From JBAXTE01 sp964653595 (lineage in GTDB: Bacteria > Bacteroidota > Bacteroidia > Bacteroidales > WCHB1-69), in NCBI GenBank assembly GCA_964653595.1, contig CAZZHH010000021.1:1-58284 (forward strand): a DNA stretch of 58,284 nt. The letters run 5' to 3'. The notes beneath the pieces were generated by a model that was not told where the DNA came from, searched no databases, and saw nothing but the letters and a program-made list of their open reading frames with translations. Made by a program: the position numbers and the translations under genes. Below, one piece after another: positions 7,888-17,057 of the stretch (positions are counted from its first letter, which is position 1; every line of letters begins with the position of its first letter).

Positions 7888-8364
7888 ATGAAAAATGATA
7901 TCTTTAAGTTAAGTACGATTTTGTGTTTATTATTTCTATTTTCGTGTGGCGAAAAGACGATTTATGAAACCACTAATATTCAAACCAACCAAGAATGGAA
8001 TATTTTAAAACCAGTTGATTTTAGTTTTGACATCCAGGATACTTCAAAAACATACAAAGTTGTTCTTCTGCTAAAGATAGATAAAGCAAAGATGCAAGAA
8101 AAATCGATTCCAGTCTCGATAGAGATATCATATCCCAACAATGAGAAGAGAAATCTAACCAAACTGCTTATCATCCAAAATGCAGAAGTAAAAGATGGAG
8201 TATCTCAATTCCCAATTCAAGACCATAAACAGTTTAGCATATCGGGTAAATACACCTATTCTTTCACCCATGTAACCTCAAAATACAACTTAGCAGGGAT
8301 TGAGAGTGTTGGCTTAAAAGTGATGACTACATCGGCTAAAAAAGAAGAAAAGGAAGAATACTAG
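7888..8364 (+). CDS. gldH: GldH-like lipoprotein
   Basis: 158 residues. A signal peptide ends in lipobox FLFSC with Cys20 as the lipidation site, so it is a membrane-anchored periplasm-facing lipoprotein. The stretch EWNILKPVDFSFDIQDTSKTYKVVLLLKI has the pattern I know from gliding motility lipoprotein GldH (a Trp, a PV-F-F segment, then DTS-Y). GldH is needed for gliding in Flavobacterium, but homologues occur in many non-gliding Bacteroidota. The assignment rests on this pattern and length alone. uvrC follows after 4 bp, so the two are cotranscribed. Confidence 0.6.
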   Translation: MKNDIFKLSTILCLLFLFSCGEKTIYETTNIQTNQEWNILKPVDFSFDIQDTSKTYKVVLLLKIDKAKMQEKSIPVSIEISYPNNEKRNLTKLLIIQNAEVKDGVSQFPIQDHKQFSISGKYTYSFTHVTSKYNLAGIESVGLKVMTTSAKKEEKEEY

Positions 8365-8368
8365 CTGT

Positions 8369-10195
8369 ATGTCGGTTAACGATCACAAATTGAAAGACAA
8401 ATTAAAGCCAATCTTGCAGACTCTGCCAGAGCGTCCGGGGGTATATTTGTATTACGACGAATCGGAGACAATCATTTATGTAGGGAAAGCAAAAAATCTA
8501 AAAAAGAGGGTTTCACAATATTTTCAAAAAGATCCAGATAATGCCAAGGTACGAATCTTGGTTCGAAAAATCGCTAACATTGAGTTTGTAGTTGTAGAAA
8601 CAGAGATTGACGCATTGTTGTTGGAAAACAACCTCATCAAAAAATACCAACCTAGGTACAACATTCTCCTCAAAGACGACAAAACCTACCCATGGATTTG
8701 CATTAAGAATGAGGCTTTCCCTCGAATCATCACTACTCGCAACCGCATTAAGGATGGAAGCAAATATTTTGGTCCCTACCCATCTCAAAGAATGCTTCGA
8801 TCGCTCACAGAGATGATTCAACAATTGTATCCATTGCGTACCTGTAGTTTAAATCTTTCGCATGATAATCTAGACAAAGGAAAATACAAAGTATGCTTAG
8901 AGTATCACATTAAACGATGCAAGGGTCCATGTGTAAGCCTTCAATCGGAGGAAGATTATCTTCAAAACATACAACAAATAGAGTTGATAATTAAAGGAAA
9001 CACTGGAGTAGTTATAAAACAACTTCACCAAGTAATGATGAATTTTGCAGAACAATTAGAGTTTGAAAAAGCACAAGTCATAAAAGAAAAAATGGAATCG
9101 TTGCAAAACTATCAAAGTAAATCTCTAGTTGTAAATCCAACCATCAACAATGTAGATGTTTTTGGGGTAATTGTGGATGATGATTATGGTTATATTAATC
9201 ATATTCGAGTTTTACATGGCTCAATTGTAGGAGTTCGGACTATTGAAGTAAAAAAGAGATTAAATGAGTCGTCTTCCGAACTTTTATCCATTGTGATTGC
9301 CGAGCAAGTAAACAACAATGAAGAGTTGGCCAACGAGTTGATAGTTCCTTTTAAACCAGAGTTTATTTTTCCAAGCCTCAAATATACAATTCCTACCAAA
9401 GGCGACAAGAAAAAACTGCTAGAGATGGCAGAAAAGAATCTTAAATTTTACTTACTTGATAAAAAGAGACAAGAAGCATTGGTAGATCCAGAACGACATA
9501 GCAAACGTATTATGCAAAAGATGAAAATCGATCTCGGTCTAAAAAATGAGCCACGACACATAGAATGTTTCGATAATTCCAACATTCAAGGTACTAATGC
9601 AGTTGCGGCAATGGTGTGTTTTAAAGACGGTAAGCCAGCAAAAAAAGAGTATCGCCATTATAATATCAAGACAGTGATCGGTCCGGATGATTACGCTTCG
9701 ATGCGTGAAGTAATTTATAGAAGATATTTATATTTATCCGAAAACCAGCTTCCATTGCCAGATTTAATCGTAGTAGATGGTGGCAAAGGGCAACTTGCCA
9801 GTGCAATAGAGAGTTTGAAAAAGTTAAATATTTTTGACAAGGTAGAAGTGGTAGGAATTGCAAAACGCTTGGAAGAGGTATTTAAACCCAACGACCCGAT
9901 ACCACTCTATATCGACAAAAAATCGGAGACACTTCATGTGATTCAACATATCCGCGACGAAGCGCATCGTTTTGGGATTACACATCATCGAAGCAAGCGA
10001 GATAAGTCAACGTTAAAAACCGAACTTACAGAGATATCGGGAATTGGAGAAAAAAATGCCGAAATGTTGCTAGTTAATTTCCGTTCAGTAGAAAAAATCA
10101 AAAGTACAACGATAGAGGAACTTGCAAAAATTATTGGCAAATCTAAAGCTCAATTAGTGTATACTTATTTTCAGAATAAAAAACTTGGGGATTAA
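8369..10195 (+). CDS. uvrC: Excinuclease ABC subunit C
   Basis: 608 residues, normal for UvrC, which makes both incisions flanking a lesion in nucleotide excision repair. Residues about 18-95 are the GIY-YIG nuclease (GVYLYYDE, IYVGKAKNLKKRV). A UVR motif (QLEFEKAQVIKEKMESL) near 225-240 contacts UvrB. The RNase H-like nuclease follows (IECFDNSNIQGT, VDGGKGQL, RDEAHRFGI). The end is a helix-hairpin-helix DNA-binding segment (ISGIGEKNAEMLL). It starts 4 bp after the GldH-like gene. No terminator is visible before the convergent gene 12 bp away. Confidence 0.98.
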   Translation: MSVNDHKLKDKLKPILQTLPERPGVYLYYDESETIIYVGKAKNLKKRVSQYFQKDPDNAKVRILVRKIANIEFVVVETEIDALLLENNLIKKYQPRYNILLKDDKTYPWICIKNEAFPRIITTRNRIKDGSKYFGPYPSQRMLRSLTEMIQQLYPLRTCSLNLSHDNLDKGKYKVCLEYHIKRCKGPCVSLQSEEDYLQNIQQIELIIKGNTGVVIKQLHQVMMNFAEQLEFEKAQVIKEKMESLQNYQSKSLVVNPTINNVDVFGVIVDDDYGYINHIRVLHGSIVGVRTIEVKKRLNESSSELLSIVIAEQVNNNEELANELIVPFKPEFIFPSLKYTIPTKGDKKKLLEMAEKNLKFYLLDKKRQEALVDPERHSKRIMQKMKIDLGLKNEPRHIECFDNSNIQGTNAVAAMVCFKDGKPAKKEYRHYNIKTVIGPDDYASMREVIYRRYLYLSENQLPLPDLIVVDGGKGQLASAIESLKKLNIFDKVEVVGIAKRLEEVFKPNDPIPLYIDKKSETLHVIQHIRDEAHRFGITHHRSKRDKSTLKTELTEISGIGEKNAEMLLVNFRSVEKIKSTTIEELAKIIGKSKAQLVYTYFQNKKLGD

Positions 10196-10207
10196 AGTAT
10201 CTCCAAT

Positions 10208-11584
10208 TTACCTAACAAAGTTTTTATAATGGTGATATCTTTCCCACACGTCATCCACAAATTTTGTAGTAAAAGCTCCTCGGTAATATCCACTTTTTAC
10301 AACTGCGTCGTTGTAATACTTAGGTACTGATTTCAATTTTAGATAGGTTTCTACATTTTTATCCCAAACAGTAGGGTCTTTGCCATACTTTTCGGTAAGG
10401 TTAATGGCGTCAATCACATGACCAGGTCCTGCATTATACGAAGCTAGGACAAATTTAGAGAGCTGTTCTTTGCTTTTTACCTTTTTATGATAGAACTTTT
10501 CAAGATATTTTAAATAATTAGCTCCTTTCATGATTTGAGTCTCAGGAGATGAATTATGATAAATACCATAATTACGAGCAGTTTCAGGCATCAGTTGTAA
10601 CAGACCAAAAGAGCCACCATTACCAACTGCCGAGGGATTAAAGCCAGACTCTTGGTATATCAAAGCAGCATATAGTTTCCAATCCCACTGATTCTTTCTA
10701 GCCGCAAGTTTTATATATTTATCCCATTTTGAAATGTACTTTTGCTTCGAATAGGATTTTCGATTTATCAGTATTTGAGGATGATAAGTTGTGTTGTAAT
10801 AGCGAGTATATATGTTTTTATACGTTTCTGTTTTTTTAAATTTTACTAACCATAAATCAATACTATTTTTTAAACTATCACTCGATTGAGGAAGAACCCA
10901 TGATAGATCTGTGGGACTAGAAATCTCTCGGCTGTAATCGATATTTGTAAGCAATCTAGCATTATTTTGGGCAACCTTTTTTTCAACTACGGTATAATCG
11001 ATATCGCTGTTAGAAACACGTTCAATTAAGTTTTCACTATTATAATCCGAATTAAAAATAATTTTAACATGCATTCCATGTTCTCTTTCCCAGGTTTGTA
11101 TGTTATCGGCGTATGATGTATGAGCAGGAATATGAATATTTAAATGCGAACCAGATGGCAGTGTTTTCAAAAAGACTCCATTATTTCGATGCACCAATAC
11201 TAACGGAGAAGAGCTGTGAGGTATAGTAAAATCAAACAACATCTCTCTTAAATCCGTACGATTAAAATCGCCAATTATTAAGTCTGCTTCCCCTTTTGCT
11301 AGAGCAAAGAACTCTTCCTTTGTGTTTTCTTTAACGATTGGCACAAGCTTTATATTCATATAATTGCAATAGTAGGTCAATAAATCGAGTTGAAATCCAG
11401 AGGGAGTTCCCCTATCTATGTAATAATCGGTAGAATTGTAATTGATGATTGCTCTAAGCTCTCTTTTTTTAATTACTTTACTCAACGAAGTGTCCACTAC
11501 CGCAATATTTTCTTTCTTTGTCTGGATTTGCGAACAAGAAAATAAAAATAAAAGAAAAAACAAAAAAGGAAATAATCTCTTCAT
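10208..11584 (-). CDS. mltF: MltF-type lytic transglycosylase lipoprotein
   Basis: 458 residues. A lipoprotein signal peptide (lipobox LFSC, Cys17) is followed by a family 3 solute-binding-like domain (about 40-265; GFQLDLLTYY, ADLIIGDFNRT) and a C-terminal SLT lytic transglycosylase domain (about 285-420). In the latter, the Glu of YQESGFNP is the catalytic residue, followed by GSFGLLQLMP, GANYLKYL and YNAGPGHV. This is the MltF/YfhD architecture, which cleaves peptidoglycan to give 1,6-anhydro-muropeptides. A TATTTTTG promoter element is at 11605-11612. Confidence 0.92.
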   Translation of the reverse strand: MKRLFPFLFFLLFLFSCSQIQTKKENIAVVDTSLSKVIKKRELRAIINYNSTDYYIDRGTPSGFQLDLLTYYCNYMNIKLVPIVKENTKEEFFALAKGEADLIIGDFNRTDLREMLFDFTIPHSSSPLVLVHRNNGVFLKTLPSGSHLNIHIPAHTSYADNIQTWEREHGMHVKIIFNSDYNSENLIERVSNSDIDYTVVEKKVAQNNARLLTNIDYSREISSPTDLSWVLPQSSDSLKNSIDLWLVKFKKTETYKNIYTRYYNTTYHPQILINRKSYSKQKYISKWDKYIKLAARKNQWDWKLYAALIYQESGFNPSAVGNGGSFGLLQLMPETARNYGIYHNSSPETQIMKGANYLKYLEKFYHKKVKSKEQLSKFVLASYNAGPGHVIDAINLTEKYGKDPTVWDKNVETYLKLKSVPKYYNDAVVKSGYYRGAFTTKFVDDVWERYHHYKNFVR

Positions 11585-11604
11585 ACTTATTTAATAGTGA
11601 ATGG

Positions 11605-11612
11605 CAAAAATA
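11605..11612 (-). promoter_or_regulatory. -7 promoter element for mltF
   Basis: The minus strand reads TATTTTTG, 21 bp from the mltF ATG, implying a short leader. Confidence 0.55.
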
Positions 11613-11970
11613 CAAAAAAAAACAACACACATCCCTGTTGAAAAAATTAACATTTTTTGATTTTTGACTATTACTTCAATTTGCATCGATATAACTTACT
11701 TATTTGTTAGACTTTACACACTCTCTTCAATTCAAAAATAGATTTTTATAAATAAATTTTTAATTAATTAGACGTTCAATATCCACTAGAGAATTCAATA
11801 ACAGGGAAGTTTTTGTTTAAACTTAATGACTGTTTGTGAAACCCAGAACTTCAAAAAATGGATCATATTTAAAAATACGTTTTTAGAAAATAATCTAATA
11901 AAAAAAGTCAAATTTGAATAAATGAGAATAAATAAATAGCGTATTTAGCAATCTCCTCAAAATAGATTTG
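11613..11970. other. AT-rich divergent intergenic region without a gene
   Basis: About 360 bp between the mltF and thiL promoters. It is strongly AT-rich with short A and T runs. I found no open frame with a plausible start, no RNA gene and no strong hairpin. Confidence 0.6.
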
Positions 11971-11978
11971 TACTTTTG
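11971..11978 (+). promoter_or_regulatory. -7 promoter element for thiL
   Basis: TACTTTTG matches TAnnTTTG and lies 18 bp before the ATG at 11996. Confidence 0.6.
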
Positions 11979-11995
11979 TAAAAAAAATAATTTAC

Positions 11996-13054
11996 ATGGA
12001 ATTTATAGAAAATCAAAATCGCACCGAATTAAGTGAGTTAGGAGAATTTGGGCTCATCGATATACTAACCAAAAACATCGAGATTAAAAACGCATCCACC
12101 ATCAAAGGAGTAGGTGACGATGCTGCAGTAATAGACAGTTCATCGGATAAGTTACTTATATCTACAGACGTTTTGATAGAGGGGGTTCATTTTGATTTAA
12201 CCTATACCCCACTCAGACATTTAGGATACAAATCGGTGGTAGTAAATCTGTCGGATATTGCAGCCATGAATGGCACTCCAGAACAAATTACAGTTAGCAT
12301 TGCCGTATCTAATAGATTTTCGGTAGAAGCAATCGAAGAGTTATATCAGGGAATATATTTAGCATGCGATAGATATGGAGTGGATTTGGTTGGAGGAGAT
12401 ACAACTACCAGCAAAAGCGGTTTGTTTATTTCTGTTACCGTAATTGGGAAGGCTCCCCAAGAAAAAATAACTTATAGAAGTGGCGCCAAAAAGGGAGACC
12501 TTATTTGTGTTACCGGCGATTTGGGTGCTGCATACATAGGATTATTAGTACTGGAAAGAGAAAAAAGAGTGTTTGAAGCAAACAACCAAATGCAACCCGA
12601 TTTAGAAGGATTTGACTATGTGTTGGAGCGTCAATTAAAACCCGAACCAAGATTGGACATTGTTTCAAAGTTATCAGAACTCAATATTAACCCATCGTCT
12701 ATGATTGATGTTTCTGATGGCCTAGCTTCAGAATTAATTCATATTTGTACCCAATCAAGCACGGGATGTCGAGTTTTTGAAGATAAAATCCCCATTGATT
12801 ATCAAACGGAAGAGACTGCAAAAAAATTTGGACTTGTACCTGTTACCATGGCCTTAAATGGAGGTGAAGACTACGAGTTGCTATTCACCGTTCCTCAAAC
12901 AGACTTTGAGTCCATAAAAAACGTGGAGGGAATTTCCATTATTGGATATATTACTGATAAAGCGGAAGGAATGCATCTGATTACCAAAGATGAAAAAGTT
13001 TTTGAAATCAAAGCTCAAGGATGGGATGCAATGTTGAACAAAAATCGAGATTAA
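11996..13054 (+). CDS. thiL: Thiamine-monophosphate kinase
   Basis: 352 residues. It phosphorylates thiamine monophosphate with ATP to give thiamine diphosphate. The PurM-like fold is clear: GEFGLIDILT at the N-terminus, GVGDDAAVID near 40, STDVLIEGVHFD (metal/phosphate ligands), VVNLSDIAAMNG, GGDTT near 130, a glycine-rich CVTGDLGAAYIGL, IDVSDGLASEL and GGEDYELLF. It has its own promoter and is followed by a hairpin and the convergent tRNA gene. Confidence 0.97.
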   Translation: MEFIENQNRTELSELGEFGLIDILTKNIEIKNASTIKGVGDDAAVIDSSSDKLLISTDVLIEGVHFDLTYTPLRHLGYKSVVVNLSDIAAMNGTPEQITVSIAVSNRFSVEAIEELYQGIYLACDRYGVDLVGGDTTTSKSGLFISVTVIGKAPQEKITYRSGAKKGDLICVTGDLGAAYIGLLVLEREKRVFEANNQMQPDLEGFDYVLERQLKPEPRLDIVSKLSELNINPSSMIDVSDGLASELIHICTQSSTGCRVFEDKIPIDYQTEETAKKFGLVPVTMALNGGEDYELLFTVPQTDFESIKNVEGISIIGYITDKAEGMHLITKDEKVFEIKAQGWDAMLNKNRD

Positions 13055-13102
13055 AATAGTAATTTTCTCACAGAAGGTTATCTTTGAAAAACTATGGATA
13101 GT

Positions 13103-13141
13103 AAAAAAATATAGAGAGATGGCAAAGCTATCTCTCTATAT
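13103..13141 (-). terminator. Terminator downstream of tRNA-Phe
   Basis: A perfect 12-bp stem (13109-13120 with 13130-13141; ATATAGAGAGAT) and, on the minus strand, a run of seven T at 13109-13103. The T-tract direction fits the tRNA rather than thiL, though the stem could also act on thiL transcripts. Confidence 0.65.
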
Positions 13142-13191
13142 AACCAAAACACACAAATAAAAAAAGGAGTATCAACCTCCCTCTTTTATCG

Positions 13192-13264
<73 letters not shown>

Positions 13265-13278
13265 TTACGTTCATGGTG

Positions 13279-13286
13279 CAAAATTA
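13279..13286 (-). promoter_or_regulatory. -7 promoter element for tRNA-Phe
   Basis: The minus strand reads TAATTTTG, 15 bp before the mature tRNA 5' end, leaving a short 5' leader. Confidence 0.6.
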
Positions 13287-13306
13287 GAAAAAAAAATTGA
13301 TTCTAC

Positions 13307-13335
13307 AAAATTTTCACTACAATTTTGAAAATTTT
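13307..13335 (-). terminator. Possible terminator after the pyrF operon
   Basis: AAAATTTTC (13307-13315) and GAAAATTTT (13327-13335) form a 9-bp AT-rich stem; a T run follows at some distance on the minus strand. It is weak, being almost free of GC pairs. Confidence 0.35.
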
Positions 13336-13377
13336 ATTTATCGCCAACTCCGCAAAAAGAACCAAAAACACTGAACA

Positions 13378-14106
13378 TCAATCAACTAAAGAACCTTTTG
13401 AATAATTTTCTTCTTTGACAATTTTATTGTTAGAATCGTAAAATATCCATTTCCCATGATTAAAGTAGTCGTTTAATTCGGGATTTCGAATTTTCTGGCC
13501 TTCTACTTTCACACCGCCTGATTTATGGTATTCTTTATATAGATAGATGTTTTTTTTAGAATCGGTGAGAATTAGCTCCGAATACATAGCTCCATTTGGA
13601 TAATAGTATTTTTGACTTTCTACAAACCGACCTTTTTTGTCGAACACTTCATCCAATTCTAGAATTCCACCTGGGTAATAATCTTTCCGTTTAAGTACAA
13701 TTTTTCTAAAGTACTCGATATGTGTGATTGGATTTCCGATGGAGTCAAACACTTTAAAGGTATAAAAATCGCCGTTGGCACTTTTTACAAAACTTCTTTC
13801 GGTCTTACCAGAAATAAAATAGTTGGTAAAAAAGTTTGCAATTTGTCCATACTGATAGCTTCCTTCGTGAATTAATTTTTCGGTATTTGGGTAGTACTCT
13901 TTAATCCAACCAGTGCATGGATTTTTGCCACAAAATTTCACAGAATCTCCTTCAAGAATTGGGCAAAATGCGTCATATTTTGTAATACCTTCCACATCGG
14001 ATAAAGTATCATCACGCATAAAAAAATCGTCATCAGTTTGAGAGAGAACAGCACCCATGTTGACAAAAAAGAACACACATATTATCAAGCACCTGAAATT
14101 CATCAT
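13378..14106 (-). CDS. Secreted protein with YwqK/MORN-like repeats
   Basis: 242 residues. A signal peptide (hydrophobic to about residue 22, VLSQ) precedes a region with repeated units of the YwqK/MORN type: GWIKEYYPNTEKLIHEGSY, DYYPGGILELDEVF, KYYYPNGAMYSEL, EYHKSGGVKVEG and GKWIFYDSNNKIV. Such repeats are common in Bacteroidota exported proteins; the function is unknown. The start overlaps the pyrF stop (ATGA), so translation is probably coupled. A second ATG lies one codon downstream. Confidence 0.7.
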   Translation of the reverse strand: MMNFRCLIICVFFFVNMGAVLSQTDDDFFMRDDTLSDVEGITKYDAFCPILEGDSVKFCGKNPCTGWIKEYYPNTEKLIHEGSYQYGQIANFFTNYFISGKTERSFVKSANGDFYTFKVFDSIGNPITHIEYFRKIVLKRKDYYPGGILELDEVFDKKGRFVESQKYYYPNGAMYSELILTDSKKNIYLYKEYHKSGGVKVEGQKIRNPELNDYFNHGKWIFYDSNNKIVKEENYSKGSLVD

Positions 14107-14945
14107 ACTATATTATATTCGGTAAGTATTACAGCCATTTCTTGTTGAAGTAATTTCGCTTCTTCTGTTGCTTTAAAAGCAAAATCGGAATCTTTAGATG
14201 CATATAAAATACTGCGAGATGCATTTATCAATAATCCACAATCATTATTTATCCCATATTTAGCTACCTCATGAAGACTTCCACCTTGGGCGCCAACTCC
14301 GGGTACTAAGAGAAAATGATTTGGGATTATTTTTCTGATCTCAGATAACATATTGGCTTGGGTTGCACCTACTACATACATCATTTGTTCTTCGGTGGCC
14401 CATTTTGAGGAGGTTTTCAAAACTTTTTCAAAGACTCTCTCTCCAGAAGCAAGCATTTCAAACTGAAAATCAGCAGCACCTTTATTTGAAGTTAGTGCAA
14501 GAAGAATCACCCATTTATTTTGAAACCCCAAAAAGGGTGCAACAGAGTCTTCCCCCATGTAAGGTGCTACCGTAACGGCATCCACGCTATGCAAAGAACT
14601 CGTTGGAGTAAAAAATGATTTTGCATATTGAGCAGAAGTATTTCCAATATCTCCACGTTTAGCATCCGCAATCACAAACACCTTTTCGGGCAATTGATTT
14701 AGGTATGCTATCGTTTTTTCGTAACTACGAATACCTTCGATGCCGTATGTTTCATAAAACGCCAAATTAGGTTTATAGGCCACAGTATAGGGAAGGGTAG
14801 CATCGATAATCTGTTTGTTAAATTCAAAAATAGGGTCTGATTCGTGATGCAAAAAAGATGGGATCTTGGATAAATCTACATCTAATCCTACACACAAAAA
14901 CGACTTTTTTCTTTTAATACTCTCAACTAGTTCTTTTTTATTCAT
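14103..14945 (-). CDS. pyrF: Orotidine 5'-phosphate decarboxylase, type 2
   Basis: 280 residues, the length of the longer type 2 (PyrF2) family. It converts OMP to UMP in pyrimidine synthesis. Substrate-binding motifs are LCVGLDVD near 17-24, YKPNLAFYE near 58-66 and IADAKRGDIGNTSAQYA near 92-108, the last carrying the catalytic Lys/Asp set, then VAPYMGEDS. It sits in a leftward run after thyA, folA and the DUF4468 gene, so nucleotide genes are grouped. Confidence 0.96.
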   Translation of the reverse strand: MNKKELVESIKRKKSFLCVGLDVDLSKIPSFLHHESDPIFEFNKQIIDATLPYTVAYKPNLAFYETYGIEGIRSYEKTIAYLNQLPEKVFVIADAKRGDIGNTSAQYAKSFFTPTSSLHSVDAVTVAPYMGEDSVAPFLGFQNKWVILLALTSNKGAADFQFEMLASGERVFEKVLKTSSKWATEEQMMYVVGATQANMLSEIRKIIPNHFLLVPGVGAQGGSLHEVAKYGINNDCGLLINASRSILYASKDSDFAFKATEEAKLLQQEMAVILTEYNIV

Positions 14946-15020
14946 CCTATTTTTTTAATTAAATTCACATTCTATTTTTAACACATTCTTTAATCATGGC
15001 CATAAACCTTGCGAAGAAAA

Positions 15021-15578
15021 TTACCAATTATCTACTTTTTGTACTTTTGGGTTCATCGATTCTTTAAGAGATTGTATAGTTTTTACCATTTCTGCATCCA
15101 CCTCTTTAAGGTGTTCAAATCGTTGAGGAAACCAAGTAGGCAACTTTGTATCAAACCATTTTTCGATGGGATTATAAGCAGCATCTTTTAACGAAAACCG
15201 AGTAAATGTATACCTATATCTTCCATCTTTGGCTTCGATGGTAAAATTATAATTAACAATTCCAGCCACGGTATTAACACCATCTTTAGCAGGAGTATGT
15301 ACCTTAATTTTCGAACTGCCTTCGATGGTTCCGGTAGCTTCGTTCGAAGATTTTATCACCTCAGCAGTATTTTTATAATTTAGAGCGATCCAATCCATTG
15401 CTCTTTTAAACAATTCATTTGAAGTACCTTGTTGAGTTACCACTTCTCTGTAGGTAATCATTTTTGTAGTGCTATCGATTGGAAGAACAGGTGGTTGTGG
15501 TTGTTTATCCTTTTGGGCAATCAGATTTGAAGCAAAGAGGACAACCAAAATTGGGATTAATAATAGATTCTTCTTCAT
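15021..15578 (-). CDS. Secreted DUF4468 (TBP-like fold) protein
   Basis: 185 residues with a cleavable signal peptide (LLLIPILVVLFASNLIAQ). The rest resembles the Bacteroidota DUF4468 family: ITYREVVTQQGTSNELFKRAMDWIALNY, IKSSNEATGTIEGSSKIKV and a VNYNFTIEAKDGRYRYTF strand pair. The family's role is unknown; it is periplasmic or surface-associated. It lies 26 bp after folA and is probably carried on the thyA-folA transcript. Confidence 0.75.
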   Translation of the reverse strand: MKKNLLLIPILVVLFASNLIAQKDKQPQPPVLPIDSTTKMITYREVVTQQGTSNELFKRAMDWIALNYKNTAEVIKSSNEATGTIEGSSKIKVHTPAKDGVNTVAGIVNYNFTIEAKDGRYRYTFTRFSLKDAAYNPIEKWFDTKLPTWFPQRFEHLKEVDAEMVKTIQSLKESMNPKVQKVDNW

Positions 15579-15604
15579 TTTAAAAAATTTGAGGTTAGAT
15601 TAAG

Positions 15605-16096
15605 TTATTTTCTTTGATATTCGGCAAAATAATAGGTTAAGCCGGATGCTTCATCCAAAAACTGTTCCGATTTATCCGTCAATGTCCAACTATTTTCTTC
15701 AATAACTGGAAACCAGGTGTCCGCATCGAAATTTTGAAGCACATGGGTAATATATAATTTTGAAGCGACCTCCATAAACTGTTTATAGATCATGGCACCG
15801 CCAATTACAAAAACTTCTTTCTCTCCTTTTACTGCATCCACGGCATCTTCGATGGAGTGCATCTGTTCAGCCCCTTCAAAATAAGCCGTTTTATCCAAGG
15901 TAAGGACGATGTTTCTGCGGTTTGGCAATGGTCGTCTGGGCAATGAAAACCAAGTATTTTCACCCATGATTACAGGTTTTCCTGAGGTGATCTGTTTAAA
16001 GTGCTTTAAATCATTGGAGATATGCCATAGTAATTGGTTTTCTTTGCCAATTTCGTAGTCTTTGCCAATGGCCACGATGATCGAAATATTGTTCAT
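15605..16096 (-). CDS. folA: Dihydrofolate reductase
   Basis: 163 residues. It reduces dihydrofolate to tetrahydrofolate with NADPH, renewing the cofactor oxidised by ThyA. Motifs: ISIIVAIGKDYEIGKENQLLWHISNDLKHFK (substrate-site acidic residue is the Asp after SN), GKPVIMGENTWFSLPRRPLPNRRNIVLT, FVIGGAMIYKQFM and YITHV. It begins 29 bp after thyA on the same strand, the classic thyA-folA pair. Confidence 0.97.
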   Translation of the reverse strand: MNNISIIVAIGKDYEIGKENQLLWHISNDLKHFKQITSGKPVIMGENTWFSLPRRPLPNRRNIVLTLDKTAYFEGAEQMHSIEDAVDAVKGEKEVFVIGGAMIYKQFMEVASKLYITHVLQNFDADTWFPVIEENSWTLTDKSEQFLDEASGLTYYFAEYQRK

Positions 16097-16125
16097 TCTT
16101 TAATAATATGTTTTTTGGATTCGTA

Positions 16126-16920
16126 CTAAACCGCAACAATGGCTTTGATATGAGGATCGGGATTGTAGTCCTCAATCTTGAAATCATCAAATTTAAAATC
16201 AAAAATATCGGTTATTTCAGGATTGATAATCAGTTTAGGCAACTGTTTTGGCTTGCGTGTGAGTTGCAATTCAGCTTGTTCAAAATGATTTGAATAAATA
16301 TGAGCATCCCCTAAGGTGTGAATGAACTCTTTCGGTTTCAGTCCGCAAACTTGAGCCACCATGGCTGTCAACAAGGCATACGAAGCGATATTGAAAGGCA
16401 CCCCTAAAAAGATGTCGGCACTGCGTTGGTACAATTGACAGGAGAGTTCTCCATTTGCAACATAAAACTGAAACATGATATGACAAGGAGGCAATTTCAT
16501 CTGATCCACTTGGGCAACATTCCACGCACTGACCAATAGTCTGCGGGAGTCGGGGTTTTGTTTGATCTGATTAATCACTTGGGAAATCTGGTCTACATGA
16601 TTTCCGTCATAGGCAGGCCAACTGCGCCATTGATAGCCATAAATCGGCCCCAATTCACCTTGGTCATCAGCCCATTCATCCCAAATTGTAACTTTATTCT
16701 CTTTTAAAAAAGCTGTATTGGTACTACCTTTTAAAAACCACAACAATTCATACAAAATAGATCGAATATGTAATTTTTTGGTAGTCAATAGAGGAAATCC
16801 CTTTTGTAAATCGTATCTCATTTGATAACCAAAGACACTTCGAGTGCCAGTACCAGTACGATCTTGTTTATCGACTCCATTGGTTAGCACATGATTAAGA
16901 AGAGTAAGATATTGTTGCAT
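16126..16920 (-). CDS. thyA: Thymidylate synthase
   Basis: 264 residues, matching the canonical ThyA length. It methylates dUMP to dTMP using methylene-tetrahydrofolate. DRTGTGTRSVFGYQMRYDL, LLWFLKGSTNT, LPPCHIMFQFYV (catalytic Cys), QRSADIFLGVPFNIASYALL and HTLGDAHIYSNH are all present. The start at 16920 is chosen because MQQYLTLLNHVL is the family start; the longer frame to 16944 would run into the promoter element at 16942-16949. Confidence 0.98.
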   Translation of the reverse strand: MQQYLTLLNHVLTNGVDKQDRTGTGTRSVFGYQMRYDLQKGFPLLTTKKLHIRSILYELLWFLKGSTNTAFLKENKVTIWDEWADDQGELGPIYGYQWRSWPAYDGNHVDQISQVINQIKQNPDSRRLLVSAWNVAQVDQMKLPPCHIMFQFYVANGELSCQLYQRSADIFLGVPFNIASYALLTAMVAQVCGLKPKEFIHTLGDAHIYSNHFEQAELQLTRKPKQLPKLIINPEITDIFDFKFDDFKIEDYNPDPHIKAIVAV

Positions 16921-16941
16921 TTTTTGATTTTCTTTGAACCT

Positions 16942-16949
16942 CAAAAATA
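16942..16949 (-). promoter_or_regulatory. -7 promoter element for thyA-folA
   Basis: The minus strand reads TATTTTTG, 22 bp from the chosen thyA ATG. Confidence 0.6.
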
Positions 16950-16978
16950 CAATTTATTTTTATAATGGCAAAAAATTG

Positions 16979-16986
16979 TATATTTG
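16979..16986 (+). promoter_or_regulatory. -7 promoter element for the T9SS type B protein gene
   Basis: TATATTTG matches TAnnTTTG, 72 bp from the ATG at 17058. It supports that start over the open frame from 16965, which would span the promoter. Confidence 0.6.
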
Positions 16987-17057
16987 TGCAACTATTTAGG
17001 GCGACTGTTCGTCTAATAGTTTGTAAAAAAAGAAGCGTCAACTTAAACAATACAAAA